Shown here: one piece after another, positions 1 through 9,298 of the stretch
Position numbering within the stretch: the stretch's first letter is position 1
How the letters are laid out: each line of letters starts with the position of its first letter
Source of the DNA: Kluyvera intermedia
GTDB lineage: Bacteria > Pseudomonadota > Gammaproteobacteria > Enterobacterales > Enterobacteriaceae
NCBI RefSeq assembly: GCF_021440345.1
Contig: NZ_JAKCNS010000002.1
Coordinates: 1 to 46,894, forward strand
DNA: 46,894 nucleotides
Direction of reading: 5' to 3'
The notes under the pieces: model-generated
Databases searched by the model: none
Told to the model about the DNA's origin: nothing
What the model saw: the letters and a program-made list of their open reading frames with translations, nothing else
Program-made: the position numbers and the translations under genes

Positions 1-367
1 TAGTGTTTTTATTTCTGAGGCTGCTCAATGATGAATGTGTTTTATAACACTATAATATTTATGAATATATATGAAATGAGCAGCGCCACGAACTCGTCGT
101 GGCTGGGATCTTACACTCTCTATTTCTCTACTGTAAATATAAGGAGTGGGGATATGCGGATAGGGACATAATATAAATTGTTACTTGTTTTTAAATATAA
201 AAATAATATATATGCAGTTCGTAATTATCTATTTTAATTATTTTATTCACTTTTTTTATTTGGTGAGGGTGAAGTCGCTATGGGAATAATGATTATCCAG
301 AAGAAACGAAAGATTTTTCTGTAACAGGAGGTTTTATCCCCTAGGATCCTGTGACATAATGCGCCGC
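1..367. other. AT-rich gene-free region left of glmZ
   Basis: No convincing coding region is visible on either strand. Bases 120-300 are very rich in A and T compared with the rest of the window. Three inverted repeats lie at the far left: an 8-base pair (20-27 with 77-84), a small hairpin (37-50) and a perfect 7-base stem with a 5-base loop (85-103). None has a T-run that would make it a clear terminator. In E. coli the neighbour on this side of glmZ is aslA; no part of it can be seen here. The repeats could belong to the control region of a gene lying further left. Confidence 0.5.
355..360 (+). promoter_or_regulatory. glmZ promoter, -10 hexamer
   Basis: CATAAT lies seven bases before the expected first base of GlmZ and matches the sigma-70 -10 consensus in five of six positions. 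No good -35 hexamer is seen 17 bases upstream (TTTTAT at 332-337 is the best placed). I see no GG-N10-GC element of a sigma-54 promoter overlapping the start, unlike the overlapping arrangement known in some enterobacteria. Confidence 0.5.
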
Positions 368-573
368 GTAGATGCTCATTCCATCTCTTATGCTCGCCTT
401 ACGGCTTCATAAACCCAGGAATGACGCAGAGCCGTTTACGGTGCTTATCGTCCACTGACAGATGTCGCTTTAGCCTCATCAGACACCATGGACATAACGT
501 TGAGTGAAGCACCCATTATGTTGTCGAATTAAACCTGTTTAACGCCTGCTCCTAAACGAGCAGGCGTTTTTTT
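368..573 (+). ncRNA. glmZ: Small regulatory RNA GlmZ
   Basis: GlmZ is an Hfq-bound small RNA that activates translation of glmS mRNA (glucosamine-6-phosphate synthase). It is destroyed by RNase E with the adaptor RapZ unless the decoy RNA GlmY titrates RapZ. I recognise it from its near identity to E. coli GlmZ over about 206 bases: the 5' end GTAGATGCTCATTCC, the central segment with CGTTTACGGTGCTTATCG, and the conserved GTTGAGTGAAGCACCC block at about 500-525. It ends in a strong terminator (stem 541-551 with 558-568, then seven T). The position next to hemY, in convergent orientation, is the same as in E. coli. Confidence 0.95.
541..573 (+). terminator. GlmZ intrinsic terminator
   Basis: An 11-base stem (541-551 with 558-568), a six-base loop and a run of T to 573. 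It forms the 3' end of GlmZ and its Hfq-binding tail. Confidence 0.9.
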
Positions 574-610
574 ATGGGGCAAAGGTCGCGGGAGAGACCT
601 TTTAGCCAAC

Positions 611-636
611 AAAAAGGGGACCTTGCGGTCCCCTTT
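611..636 (-). terminator. hemCDXY operon terminator
   Basis: A perfect 10-base stem (613-622 with 627-636) with a four-base loop. Read on the minus strand it is followed by a T-run (A-run at 611-615). It lies just after the hemY stop codon. Confidence 0.9.
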
Positions 637-652
637 ACTCATTTTGCTGTCT

Positions 653-1849
653 TTACGCTGGCGGGTTGTTCTGTAACGTTAGCATCAGCCCATCCCGACG
701 CATTGTCGCGGCTTCTTCCGGCTGCTTCAGGCGGTCGAGCACATCGGCCAGCCAGGCATAGTCGAACGCATCCGGACGCTGCTTGAGTGCCGCGCGGAAC
801 GCCAGGCTTGCTTCCTGCCATTCACCGTGTTTCATCAGCGACTGACCCAGCGTGCTCCATAGCAGCGGACGATCGCCCACCGTTTTAATCTGCTGGCGCA
901 GCAGTTTTTCCATCTGCTCCGGATTGTTGGTGTTCAGGCGCGGTATCAGCATGACCAGACGATCGTCATACTGGCGCTTCAGGCCGTCGATGATGATCTG
1001 CTGGGCGGTGTCATGATCGTCACATTCAATCAAGTGATCGGCTATGGCGACCTGCAGGGCGACCTGATGGCGGGTTTTGCGGCTCTGGTTTTTCCACCAG
1101 TCACGCAGCCCTTCGCTACCCTGATCGGCGCGAGCTTGATCCATTAGACCAATCCACGCCTGTTGCTCCAGTGCGGCGCGGTGAGCATCGTCGCCGACGT
1201 GGGCTTTCGCCATCGATGGGATGATATCCAGCAGCGAACTCCATGCTCCGGTCTGAATGTAGGCCTGCTCGGCCAGACGCAGCACTTCCGGATGACGCGG
1301 AGTGATTTCCAACAGCTTATCGACACCGTGGCGCGCCGCGTGGGTTTCGCCACGTGCAAGCTGCAGGCGAACGCGGGTGATTTCGACTGGGATCAGATCG
1401 TTGCCAGCGTTTTCCGCCGCGCGCTGCAGATGTTGGTTGGCACGCGCTTCGTCACCGCGCTGCTGTGCCGCTTCTGCTGCCAGCAGGTAGTTCACCACCG
1501 GCTGCTCTGCGTGATCGGCATTTTTCGACATCAGCTTTTCAACCTGCTGATAATCGCCTTCCGCCAGTTTCAACAGCGCCTGTTCCGTTTGCTTACGCGC
1601 ACGGCGACGTTTACGTCCGACAAACCAGCCGCGAGTATGGGCACCGGTACGGAAAATGCGGCGTAGAATCCACTCCAGCGCGAACAGCACCACCATCACC
1701 AGAATCATGATGATGACCAGCCCGGTTACGCTAGTCTCAATGTTGTAATTGTCCGTCTGAATCAGGACATAGCCCTGATGGCCTGCGATCATCGGGCCAA
1801 CAACAATGCCCGCAATCAGCAGTGCGAAGAGTAAGAGAACTTTCAGCAT
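653..1849 (-). CDS. hemY: HemY, membrane-anchored TPR protein of the haem operon
   Basis: 398 residues. Two hydrophobic segments near the N terminus (about 1-23 and 40-63) anchor it in the inner membrane; the rest is a helical tetratricopeptide-repeat domain. It is the last gene of hemCDXY. The exact role is unsettled: it is linked to late haem synthesis and may act as a scaffold. It is unrelated to the Bacillus oxygen-dependent oxidase also called HemY. The start ATG lies three bases after the hemX stop, which suggests translational coupling. Length and sequence agree with the E. coli family. Confidence 0.95.
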   Translation of the reverse strand: MLKVLLLFALLIAGIVVGPMIAGHQGYVLIQTDNYNIETSVTGLVIIMILVMVVLFALEWILRRIFRTGAHTRGWFVGRKRRRARKQTEQALLKLAEGDYQQVEKLMSKNADHAEQPVVNYLLAAEAAQQRGDEARANQHLQRAAENAGNDLIPVEITRVRLQLARGETHAARHGVDKLLEITPRHPEVLRLAEQAYIQTGAWSSLLDIIPSMAKAHVGDDAHRAALEQQAWIGLMDQARADQGSEGLRDWWKNQSRKTRHQVALQVAIADHLIECDDHDTAQQIIIDGLKRQYDDRLVMLIPRLNTNNPEQMEKLLRQQIKTVGDRPLLWSTLGQSLMKHGEWQEASLAFRAALKQRPDAFDYAWLADVLDRLKQPEEAATMRRDGLMLTLQNNPPA

Positions 1850-1852
1850 CGA

Positions 1853-3061
1853 TTATTCTCCTTGCGGCGCGGCGGCGGCTGGCTGCTCTGGTGCAGGCTC
1901 CGTCACGGCAGGTTGCGCGTCAGCGGGCTGTGCAATGGCAGGCTGTGCCATCAGGTTACGCACGCGAGTTTGCATCAGCTTTTCCAGAATCGGCTGGCTT
2001 TGCAGGGTTTCTGGTACGTCCATGCTGATGCTTTGCTGGCTGAGTTTTTCGATATCGTCGAGGAACGCCTTGGTGGTGGCGTCTTCCGTGTCGTAGTAGG
2101 CACGAACCCAGGTGGACACGTTATCCAGCGCCTGTTTGTAGGTCTCATCCTGATGACGAGGTACCGCTTGTACGGCGGCTAACAGTTGCGAGCGAATATT
2201 TTCCCGCAGGTAGATATCCTGGTTTGGTGCCAACAGCGGCACGGCGGTTTCATCGCGGCGGCGGATAGTGATAAAGCTGTCCATAAAGCTCTGCCAGCTT
2301 TTCTGCAGATTGACGCGCCATTCGCTGAGCGATGCCGACAGCTCACCGTCGTCGTTGTCCATCGGTGAATCATCGTTGTTGTTGTCGGCCAGACGCAGGT
2401 TATCTACCTGATTTGCCAGTTGGTTAACCTTGAGAATGATGCCGTCGTAGTCCACCTGTGAGATTGCCGCGAGGCTGGCAATATCTTCAGTCAGCGCGCG
2501 GCGCGCGGTGATTAAACTGGGATCGTTCATGTCGGCAAGGCTGGCGTCAGCGCTTTTTAACAGCGCGGCAGCAGTGGTTACGTCCTGATCGCTCCACAGT
2601 TTGCGACCGGCCAGCTTAACGAGAAAATCAGACTGTGAAAGAAGCCAGGTTTTGGCATCGGTGCCGGAGATTGCGGCCACTTTTTGCTGCACTTCATCCA
2701 GCTGTTTGGCCATTTCACCCTGCTGGGCTTTCGCCTCATCCAACTGGGTTGCCTGCTGTTTGATGGTCGTTTCCAGCGCCTCTTTTTGCGCATCCTGCGC
2801 TTTTTGCAGCGCAATGAGCTGATTAGCGAGGGTATCGCTGGTGGTGGTTTGATTGACGGCCTGCTGTTTGCCCCAGCCGTACAGGCCCACGCCTGCTGCC
2901 AGTGCTATGGCAATGGCGACTGCGCTCAGTACGAGGCTCGTTTTTCCGCTGTTATTTTTCTTCCCAGCATTTGCGGGCTGACTAGATTCGGGCTGCGGCG
3001 TGATGTTCACGGCATCCCCGGACTCTTCAACCACGGCGGAGTTTTCTTTTTGTTCCGTCAT
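1853..3061 (-). CDS. hemX: HemX, inner-membrane coiled-coil protein
   Basis: 402 residues from the ATG at 3061, chosen over an in-frame ATG at 3073 because GGAAG lies just upstream and the protein then begins MTEQ as in E. coli. It has a charged, cytoplasmic N-terminal segment, one membrane helix (about 43-63), a coiled coil (about 67-125) and a large globular domain. It is often labelled uroporphyrinogen-III C-methyltransferase, but no SAM methyltransferase fold or motif is visible and that label is doubtful. The C-terminal tail is a low-complexity Ala/Pro/Gln stretch with three copies of AQPA plus one variable residue. It is the third gene of hemCDXY. Confidence 0.93.
   Translation of the reverse strand: MTEQKENSAVVEESGDAVNITPQPESSQPANAGKKNNSGKTSLVLSAVAIAIALAAGVGLYGWGKQQAVNQTTTSDTLANQLIALQKAQDAQKEALETTIKQQATQLDEAKAQQGEMAKQLDEVQQKVAAISGTDAKTWLLSQSDFLVKLAGRKLWSDQDVTTAAALLKSADASLADMNDPSLITARRALTEDIASLAAISQVDYDGIILKVNQLANQVDNLRLADNNNDDSPMDNDDGELSASLSEWRVNLQKSWQSFMDSFITIRRRDETAVPLLAPNQDIYLRENIRSQLLAAVQAVPRHQDETYKQALDNVSTWVRAYYDTEDATTKAFLDDIEKLSQQSISMDVPETLQSQPILEKLMQTRVRNLMAQPAIAQPADAQPAVTEPAPEQPAAAAPQGE
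1904..1948 (-). repeat. 15-bp tandem repeat in the hemX 3' end
   Basis: Three adjacent 15-base units (1904-1918, 1919-1933, 1934-1948) encode [10 protein letters not shown] and AQPAV on the minus strand. The units differ at a few bases, so the array is old enough to have drifted. It lengthens a disordered tail rather than a folded domain. Confidence 0.8.
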
Positions 3062-3082
3062 TATGGCTTCCAATTTTGAAAG

Positions 3083-3823
3083 TTATTGTAATGCGCGCAG
3101 CAGCGCATCGTTGTCTGCGCTATCGGCAACCTGAATATCCTGCCAGCCCATCTCCCGGGCCAGTTTTGCAATACGTTCACTCACGACCAGTAATCGGCAT
3201 TTGAGCAACCAGCTCTCCCGGTACCAGAGGGGAATAAGCGTCCAAAGTTGTTGCAGCATTTCACCGCTGGTGACGACCAGCGTGGTGACTTCACGGGCCT
3301 GCCAACGCATGGCTTCTTCGGCGCCATCATAGTGAACAGGGCAGCGCTGATAGCATTCACACAGCGTGACTGTTGCACCGCGCTCGGTGAGCGTTTCGGC
3401 CAGCAGTTCCCGGCCGCCGTTACCGCGAAGGATGAGCGCTTTCTTACCGGCAATAGTTTGCAATTCAGGTAATTGTAGCAACACTTCGCTGATTTCCCGA
3501 TCTAATGGGTAGCGAACGTCAAGACCGCTGACCTGATGCAGCGCTAATGCCGTGGTACGGCCTATGGCAAAATAGCGGGGCGCGGTAGGCCAGAGAAGGT
3601 GTTGCTGCTGGAGTTGGGCGTGAGCGAAGCTAACGGCGTGCTGCGACAGTGCGAAGACCAAATCACCATCGCCCAACGTCTGTAGCCTTTGGCTGAGCGT
3701 GCTTAGCTCCCGCCCGGGGGTAAATTCAATGAGTGGGAAACTCCAGGCAACTTGCCCCAGCGCGCGCAAACGGCTGACTAACTCTTCACCTTGCAAAGAG
3801 GGGCGAGTTACCAGAATGGTCAT
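3083..3823 (-). CDS. hemD: Uroporphyrinogen-III synthase
   Basis: 246 residues, the length of E. coli HemD. It cyclises hydroxymethylbilane with inversion of ring D to give uroporphyrinogen III, the branch point to haem, sirohaem and cobalamin. The protein has the usual two-lobed layout with an N-terminal ILVTRP motif. Sequence conservation is low in this family, so the identification rests on size, this motif and position. The start overlaps the hemC stop by four bases (ATGA), typical of coupled translation of consecutive pathway enzymes. Confidence 0.95.
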   Translation of the reverse strand: MTILVTRPSLQGEELVSRLRALGQVAWSFPLIEFTPGRELSTLSQRLQTLGDGDLVFALSQHAVSFAHAQLQQQHLLWPTAPRYFAIGRTTALALHQVSGLDVRYPLDREISEVLLQLPELQTIAGKKALILRGNGGRELLAETLTERGATVTLCECYQRCPVHYDGAEEAMRWQAREVTTLVVTSGEMLQQLWTLIPLWYRESWLLKCRLLVVSERIAKLAREMGWQDIQVADSADNDALLRALQ

Positions 3824-4761
3824 ATGGCCGCGTCCCCGTCGTAAACGGCGGCCAGAATTTCACGGGCACCGTTATCGAGGAGTTCATCAGCCAGTTCAAT
3901 GCCCATTTTCTCGGCGTTTTCCGGCTTGCCACGGCGTTCGCCACGGACCGTTTCGCGGCCATCAGGCGAGCCAACCAGCGCGCGTAGCCACAGCTCGCCA
4001 TCGACCAATTCGGCATAGCTGCCGATAGGGACCTGGCAGCCGCCTTCCAGACGCATGTTCATGGCGCGTTCAGCGCATACACGAATGGCTGTTTCATCGT
4101 GGTTCAACGGCGCGAGCAGTGCACGCGTTTGTGCATCATCCAGGCGGCATTCAATACCGACTGCACCCTGGCCAACGGCCGGGAGCGACTCTTCTGGCGG
4201 CATCGGCTGGCGGATACGCGCATCCAGCTCAAGGCGTTTTAGGCCGGCAACGGCCAGGATAATGGCATCGTAATCGCCGTTATCGAGTTTGCTGAGGCGA
4301 GTGCCGACGTTGCCGCGCAACGAGCGGATCACCAGATCCGGGCGGCGCTGGGCAATCTGGCACTGGCGACGCAGGCTGGAGGTGCCGACGATGCTGCCTG
4401 CCGGGAGATCATCCATACAGGCGTAATGATTCGAAACGAAGGCGTCACGCGGATCTTCGCGTTCGCAGATGGTGACGAGCCCCAGCCCCTGAGGGAACTC
4501 GACCGGGACATCTTTCATGGAATGCACGGCGATATCGGCACGGTCTTCAAGCAATGCCAGCTCAAGCTCTTTAACAAACAGCCCTTTGCCGCCCACCTTA
4601 GCCAGCGGAGTATCAAGGATAATATCGCCGCGGGTGACCATCGGGACAAGCGTCACCGTTAGCCCAGGATGGCAGGCCATCAGGCGTTCTTTTACATAGT
4701 GCGCTTGCCAGAGAGCGAGCGGACTTTGGCGTGTGGCAATTCTCAAAACTTTGTCTAACAT
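3820..4761 (-). CDS. hemC: Porphobilinogen deaminase (hydroxymethylbilane synthase)
   Basis: 313 residues from the ATG at 4761. It polymerises four porphobilinogens into hydroxymethylbilane. Asp84 in SMKD and Cys242 in LEGGC, which carries the dipyrromethane cofactor, are both present, as are the cofactor-binding arginines around SLRRQ and [10 protein letters not shown]. An in-frame ATG at 4776 would add five residues (MTVTS); I prefer the shorter form because it matches the mature E. coli protein, although neither start has a strong ribosome-binding site. It is the first gene of hemCDXY and diverges from cyaA. Confidence 0.95.
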   Translation of the reverse strand: MLDKVLRIATRQSPLALWQAHYVKERLMACHPGLTVTLVPMVTRGDIILDTPLAKVGGKGLFVKELELALLEDRADIAVHSMKDVPVEFPQGLGLVTICEREDPRDAFVSNHYACMDDLPAGSIVGTSSLRRQCQIAQRRPDLVIRSLRGNVGTRLSKLDNGDYDAIILAVAGLKRLELDARIRQPMPPEESLPAVGQGAVGIECRLDDAQTRALLAPLNHDETAIRVCAERAMNMRLEGGCQVPIGSYAELVDGELWLRALVGSPDGRETVRGERRGKPENAEKMGIELADELLDNGAREILAAVYDGDAAI

Positions 4762-4992
4762 GCTTGTTACCGTCATTATCGTCCGTTGTTCATCGTAACA
4801 TTGTTGACTTAATGATGTTAGTTTTCAGGGTTTCATACCCTGATCAAATCGCAATGCAGGAAATGTGCCTGTTGCGTAAATGATGGCAGGGATAAACGGG
4901 GTTGTGTTTACCGTTTATTACTGGCACTGTCTTGATCGTATGCCGGGGTTTACAGCAGCATTCAATGCTACACTTGTTGTAGTGCAACATTC

Positions 4993-5021
4993 TTTACGGT
5001 CAACCGGCAAGGTGTTAGATT
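4993..5021 (+). promoter_or_regulatory. cyaA main promoter (P2)
   Basis: The -35 TTTACG (4993-4998) and -10 TAGATT (5016-5021) are 17 bases apart. The -10 lies inside the CRP site, the arrangement known for E. coli cyaA P2, where CRP-cAMP represses synthesis of its own effector. Confidence 0.65.
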
Positions 5022-5031
5022 GATCACGTTT
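5010..5031 (+). promoter_or_regulatory. CRP-binding site over cyaA P2
   Basis: TGTTA at 5013-5017 and TCACG at 5024-5028, six bases apart, match the TGTGA-N6-TCACA consensus in eight of ten positions. The overlap with the -10 predicts repression by CRP-cAMP, as shown for E. coli. Confidence 0.8.
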
Positions 5032-5169
5032 TAAACCGATTTTTGTCCGAATTTTGATAATCACAACGGCGGACGAGAAACGGTAACGGTTCTTCTTGTT
5101 GAAATATTAAAAACCTCCGTATCTGCACTTTTACGATACGCCGCGGTTTTGAACATCAGGCGATATGTC

Positions 5170-7716
5170 TTGTACCTCTATATTGAGACGCTAAAACAGA
5201 GACTGGATGCCATCAACCAACTGCGTGTAGATCGCGCGCTTGCAGCCATGGGCCCTGCTTTCCAGCAGGTATACAGTCTACTGCCGACATTATTACATTA
5301 TCATCATCCGCTGATGCCGGGTTACCTTGACGGTAACGTTCCCAAGGGCATCTGCCTCTACACGCCTGATGAAACCCAACGTCATTATCTCGACGAACTC
5401 GAGCTGCATCGCGGTATGCCGCCGCAGACTTCTGCGAAGGGCGAGCTGCCGATCACCGGCATCTACTCGATGGGCAGCACCTCGTCCGTCGGCCAGAGCT
5501 GCTCTTCCGATCTCGATATCTGGGTTTGCCATCAGTCGTGGCTCGATAATGATGAACGCCAATTATTACAGCGCAAATGTAGCCTGTTGGAAAGCTGGGC
5601 GGCATCGCTGGGCGTTGAAGTCAGTTTTTTCCTAATCGATGAGAACCGCTTCCGCCACAATGAAAGTGGTAGCCTCGGCGGTGAAGACTGTGGCTCAACG
5701 CAGCATATTTTACTGCTCGACGAATTTTACCGTACGGCGGTGCGCCTGGCGGGCAAACGTATTCTGTGGAATATGGTGCCGTGCGAGGAAGAAGAGCACT
5801 ACGACGATTACGTCATGACGCTGTACGCTCAGGGTGTACTGACGCCAAACGAATGGCTCGATCTCGGCGGATTGAGCTCGCTCTCCGCTGAAGAGTACTT
5901 TGGCGCCAGTCTCTGGCAGCTCTACAAAAGTATCGACTCCCCATATAAAGCGGTGTTGAAAACTCTGCTGCTGGAGGCCTACTCCTGGGAATACCCCAAC
6001 ACGCATCTGTTGGCAAAAGACATTAAACAGCGCCTGCATGACGGCGAGATCGTCTCCTTCGGTCTCGACGCCTACTGCATGATGCTAGAACGCGTTACCG
6101 AGTATCTGAAGGCGATTGAAGACGAAACACGTCTCGACCTCGTTCGCCGCTGCTTCTACCTCAAAGTATGCGAAAAGCTCAGCCGTGAACGCGCCTGCGT
6201 TGGCTGGCGTCGTGAAGTGGTGGGGCAATTGGTGAAAGAGTGGGGTTGGAGCGAAGAGCGTCTGGCGATGCTCGACAATCGCGCTAACTGGAAAATTGAT
6301 CAGGTGCGCGAAGCGCATAACGAACTGCTCGATGCGATGATGCAGAGCTATCGTAACCTGATCCGTTTCGCGCGCCGCAACAACCTGAGCGTTTCGGCCA
6401 GCCCGCAGGATATCGGCGTGCTGACGCGTAAACTGTACGCGGCGTTTGAAGCGCTGCCGGGCAAGGTGACGCTGGTTAACCCGCAAATCTCCCCGGATCT
6501 GTCCGAACCGAATCTGACCTTTATCTATGTTCCGCCGGGACGTGCCAACCGTACGGGTTGGTATCTCTACAACCGCGCGCCGAACATGGAATCCATCATC
6601 AGCCATCAGCCGCTGGAATATAACCGCTATCTCAATAAGCTGGTGGCCTGGGCGTGGTTTAACGGCCTGCTGACTTCGCGCACGCGCCTGTTTATTAAAG
6701 GCAATGAGATCGTCGATCTGGCGAAACTGCAGGAGATGGTGGCCGATGTTTCGCACCACTTCCCGCTGCGCCTGCCGGCGCCGACGCCTAAAGCCTTGTA
6801 CAGCCCGTGCGAAATTCGCCACCTGGCCATTATCGTCAACCTGGAATACGACCCAACCGCGGCCTTCCGCAATCAGGTGGTACATTTCGATTTCCGTAAG
6901 CTCGATACCTTCAGCTTTGGCGAAGATCAGAAATGCCTGGTTGGCAGCGTTGACCTGCTGTACCGCAACTCGTGGAACGAAGTGCGTACGCTGCATTTCA
7001 ACGGCGAGCAGGCGATGATTGAAGCGCTGAAAACCATTCTCGGCAAAATGCACCAGGACGCCGCGCCGCCGGACAGCGTTGAAGTGTTCTGCTACAGCCA
7101 GCATCTGCGCGGTTTAATCCGTACTCGCGTGCAGCAGCTGGTTTCTGAGTGTATTGAACTGCGTCTCTCCAGCACCCGTCAGGAAACTGGCCGCTTTAAA
7201 GCGCTGCGCGTCTCCGGGCAGACATGGGGACTGTTCTTTGAACGTCTGAATGTGTCGGTGCAGAAGCTGGAAAACGCCATCGAATTTTACGGCGCTATCT
7301 CGCACAACAAGCTGCACGGCCTGTCTGTGCAGGTTGAGACCAATCACGTCGAATTGCCGCAGGTGGTTGACGGCTTCGCCAGCGAAGGGATCATCCAGTT
7401 CTTCTTTGAAGAGTCAGGTGAAGAACAGGGCTTTAATATCTATATTCTGGATGAGAGCAACCGTGCAGAGGTGTATCACCACTGTGAGGGCAGCAAAGAA
7501 GAGCTGGTGCGCGATGTCAGCCGGTTCTACTCGTCATCACACGATCGCTTCACCTACGGCTCCAGCTTTATCAACTTCAACCTGCCGCAGTTCTATCAGA
7601 TTGTGAAGGTTGATGGCCGTGCGCAGGTGATTCCATTCCGTAGCCAGGCGCTGACGCCGCCGCCGTCTCATCACGACAACGATAATACGCCGCTGTTGCA
7701 GCAGTATTTTTCGTAA
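5170..7716 (+). CDS. cyaA: Class I adenylate cyclase
   Basis: 848 residues from a TTG start at 5170, exactly the E. coli length. AGG at 5158-5160 is the ribosome-binding site. An upstream in-frame TTG at 5149 is rejected because conservation begins at [10 protein letters not shown]. It makes cAMP from ATP. The N-terminal catalytic half carries the nucleotidyltransferase motif GSTSS...SDLDIW with Asp114 and Asp116 as metal ligands; the C-terminal half is the regulatory region acted on by the glucose phosphotransferase system. The weak TTG start, known to limit CyaA output in E. coli, is conserved. It diverges from hemC and is followed by a REP-like element. Confidence 0.97.
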   Translation: MYLYIETLKQRLDAINQLRVDRALAAMGPAFQQVYSLLPTLLHYHHPLMPGYLDGNVPKGICLYTPDETQRHYLDELELHRGMPPQTSAKGELPITGIYSMGSTSSVGQSCSSDLDIWVCHQSWLDNDERQLLQRKCSLLESWAASLGVEVSFFLIDENRFRHNESGSLGGEDCGSTQHILLLDEFYRTAVRLAGKRILWNMVPCEEEEHYDDYVMTLYAQGVLTPNEWLDLGGLSSLSAEEYFGASLWQLYKSIDSPYKAVLKTLLLEAYSWEYPNTHLLAKDIKQRLHDGEIVSFGLDAYCMMLERVTEYLKAIEDETRLDLVRRCFYLKVCEKLSRERACVGWRREVVGQLVKEWGWSEERLAMLDNRANWKIDQVREAHNELLDAMMQSYRNLIRFARRNNLSVSASPQDIGVLTRKLYAAFEALPGKVTLVNPQISPDLSEPNLTFIYVPPGRANRTGWYLYNRAPNMESIISHQPLEYNRYLNKLVAWAWFNGLLTSRTRLFIKGNEIVDLAKLQEMVADVSHHFPLRLPAPTPKALYSPCEIRHLAIIVNLEYDPTAAFRNQVVHFDFRKLDTFSFGEDQKCLVGSVDLLYRNSWNEVRTLHFNGEQAMIEALKTILGKMHQDAAPPDSVEVFCYSQHLRGLIRTRVQQLVSECIELRLSSTRQETGRFKALRVSGQTWGLFFERLNVSVQKLENAIEFYGAISHNKLHGLSVQVETNHVELPQVVDGFASEGIIQFFFEESGEEQGFNIYILDESNRAEVYHHCEGSKEELVRDVSRFYSSSHDRFTYGSSFINFNLPQFYQIVKVDGRAQVIPFRSQALTPPPSHHDNDNTPLLQQYFS

Positions 7717-7734
7717 AAACAGCATCGTTCGAAA

Positions 7735-7768
7735 TGCCGGATACGGCGGTTTACACCGTTATCCGGCA
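7735..7768. repeat. REP-type palindromic element
   Basis: GCCGGATACGGCGG and its near-complement ACCGTTATCCGGC form a stem-loop typical of enterobacterial REP units. It sits between the convergent cyaA and cyaY, where it probably stabilises or ends both transcripts. Confidence 0.8.
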
Positions 7769-7775
7769 ATAAATC

Positions 7776-8096
7776 TTAACGGAATTTCACCGTTTCGCCC
7801 GACTGATGCGTAGCCGCTTGTTCCAGTAAATCCCAGAAATTTTCGCCGCTGCGGTCGCAGATCCACTCGTCGCCCTTCAGGTCAAAGTGGTAGCCGCCCT
7901 GCTTGGTGGCTAGCCACACCTGGTGCAATGGCTCCTGGCGGTTAATAATAATTTTACTGCCGTTTTCAAAGCTGATAGTCAGTACGCCGCCGTTGATTTC
8001 GCAGTCGATATCGCTGTCGCCGTCCCAATCGTCCAGACGTTCTTCAATGGTCAGCCACAGGGTATCGGCCAGGCGATGAAATTCACTGTCGTTCAT
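7776..8096 (-). CDS. cyaY: CyaY, bacterial frataxin
   Basis: 106 residues from the ATG at 8096, which has GGGAAA about eight bases upstream; the longer reading frame upstream (MICFTL...) has no such signal or conservation. CyaY is an iron-binding protein that interacts with the cysteine desulfurase IscS and modulates iron-sulfur cluster assembly. The acidic first helix ([12 protein letters not shown]) supplies the iron-binding ridge, and the WLATKQGG...F core is the frataxin signature. It converges with cyaA and diverges from lptM. The name comes from map position and implies no role in cAMP synthesis. Confidence 0.97.
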   Translation of the reverse strand: MNDSEFHRLADTLWLTIEERLDDWDGDSDIDCEINGGVLTISFENGSKIIINRQEPLHQVWLATKQGGYHFDLKGDEWICDRSGENFWDLLEQAATHQSGETVKFR

Positions 8097-8234
8097 TGTC
8101 GTTTCCCGTTTTTTAGTGATTCGGCAGTATAGCGTGAAACAAATCACGTTGCAGTCAGGCGCTTAACGCTTGCTTTTGCGCCTTCTCCTGCGATGATAGA
8201 AAATAGAAAGCATTGAACTACAGGCATCTTAAGA

Positions 8235-8438
8235 ATGAATAAGATTTTTCGACCGCTGGCGGTGTTACTCGCCTTGTTTATCCTTGCAGGCTGTGGCCTG
8301 AAAGGCCCGCTATTTTTCCCTCCGGCTGATAAAACGGCACCGCCGCCGACCAAATCGGTGACGCCTCCGGTGCAAAGTGATACTCCGGATCGCAACGACC
8401 GCGGTGATAACGGCGGCCCGACGCAGGTTAACTACTAA
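8235..8438 (+). CDS. lptM: LptM (YifL), LPS-translocon assembly lipoprotein
   Basis: 67 residues with a lipoprotein signal peptide: a positive start (MNKIFR), a hydrophobic core, and the lipobox LAGC with the modified cysteine at residue 20. The mature part (GLKGPLFFPP, then a Pro/Asp-rich disordered tail) is the small outer-membrane lipoprotein shown in E. coli to bind LptDE and promote correct disulfide formation in LptD. It lies immediately before dapF and is probably co-transcribed with dapF-yigA-xerC-yigB. Confidence 0.93.
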   Translation: MNKIFRPLAVLLALFILAGCGLKGPLFFPPADKTAPPPTKSVTPPVQSDTPDRNDRGDNGGPTQVNY

Positions 8439-8473
8439 TTAATACGTTCTGTTCCGCGCAACTGGAGTAGATG

Positions 8474-9298
8474 ATGCAGTTTTCTAAAATGCATGGCCTC
8501 GGCAACGATTTCATGGTTGTCGACGCGGTAACGCAGAATGTTTTTTTCTCGCCAGAGCTGATTCGTCGCCTGGCCGACAGGCATCACGGCGTGGGCTTCG
8601 ACCAGCTATTGGTTGTTGAACCGCCTTACGATCCCGATCTGGATTTCCACTATCGCATTTTCAACGCCGATGGCAGCGAAGTTTCGCAATGTGGTAACGG
8701 CGCGCGCTGCTTCGCGCGTTTTGTGCGCCTGAAAGGCCTGACCAATAAACGTGAGATCCGCGTGAGTACGGCGAATGGTCGTATGGTATTAACCGTCACG
8801 GACGATGAGTTGGTTCGCGTCAACATGGGTGAGCCTAACTTTGAGCCATCGCAAGTGCCGTTCCGCGCTAACAAAGCGGAAAAGACCTATATTATGCGTG
8901 TGGCCGAACAGACAGTATTGTGCGGCGTGGTCTCCATGGGGAACCCGCACTGCGTGATTCAGGTTGATGACGTCGATACGGCCACGGTTGAAACGCTGGG
9001 CCCGTTGATGGAAAGCCATGAACGTTTCCCTGAGCGCGCGAATATTGGTTTTATGCAGATTGTGAAGCGCGAACACATCCGTCTGCGCGTCTATGAACGC
9101 GGTGCGGGTGAAACGCAGGCATGCGGAAGCGGAGCCTGTGCGGCGGTCGCCGTCGGTATTCAACAAGGTTTGCTGGCGGAAGAAGTGCGCGTGGAATTAC
9201 CGGGCGGGCGTCTTGATATCGCCTGGAAGGGCCCGGGCCAACCGTTGTTTATGACTGGCCCGGCGGCACATGTCTATGACGGATTTATTCACCTATGA
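8474..9298 (+). CDS. dapF: Diaminopimelate epimerase
   Basis: 274 residues from the second of two adjacent ATGs (8474). GGAG at 8464-8467 then has a six-base spacing, and the protein starts MQFSKMHG as in E. coli. It converts LL- to meso-diaminopimelate for lysine and peptidoglycan synthesis. The two catalytic cysteines are present in CGNGARC (Cys73) and ACGSGAC. It overlaps yigA by four bases (ATGA). Confidence 0.97.
   Translation: MQFSKMHGLGNDFMVVDAVTQNVFFSPELIRRLADRHHGVGFDQLLVVEPPYDPDLDFHYRIFNADGSEVSQCGNGARCFARFVRLKGLTNKREIRVSTANGRMVLTVTDDELVRVNMGEPNFEPSQVPFRANKAEKTYIMRVAEQTVLCGVVSMGNPHCVIQVDDVDTATVETLGPLMESHERFPERANIGFMQIVKREHIRLRVYERGAGETQACGSGACAAVAVGIQQGLLAEEVRVELPGGRLDIAWKGPGQPLFMTGPAAHVYDGFIHL

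Larger units (their letters stand above)
4762..5169. other. Divergent hemC/cyaA control region
   Basis: About 400 bases without a gene, holding promoters for the haem operon (leftwards) and for cyaA (rightwards). It contains the cyaA P2 promoter with its CRP site, a perfect 19-base dyad at 4825-4843 (see findings), and a shorter dyad at 4968-4982. The hemC promoter itself cannot be placed with confidence. Confidence 0.7.

Noticed and set aside
262-278. Possible sigma-54 element upstream of glmZ
   Set aside because: The GG pair is not followed by GC after ten bases, and the distance to the GlmZ start is about 100 bases, too far for its promoter.
574-786. Plus-strand open reading frame after GlmZ (70 codons)
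   Set aside because: It starts at the end of the GlmZ terminator, runs through the hemY terminator and continues antisense to hemY.
1163-1666. Plus-strand open reading frame inside hemY (167 codons)
   Set aside because: It is antisense to the TPR domain of HemY and resembles no known family.
3062-3073. Longer HemX starting at ATG 3073 (MEAI)
   Set aside because: The GGAAG that serves as ribosome-binding site for ATG 3061 would lie inside the coding sequence, and the added residues are not found in E. coli HemX.
6085-7104. Long open reading frame on the minus strand inside cyaA (339 codons)
   Set aside because: It lies wholly within cyaA, whose protein is conserved along its full length. 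The composition is that of a shadow frame (many His, Arg, Gln, Val) and no family is recognisable.
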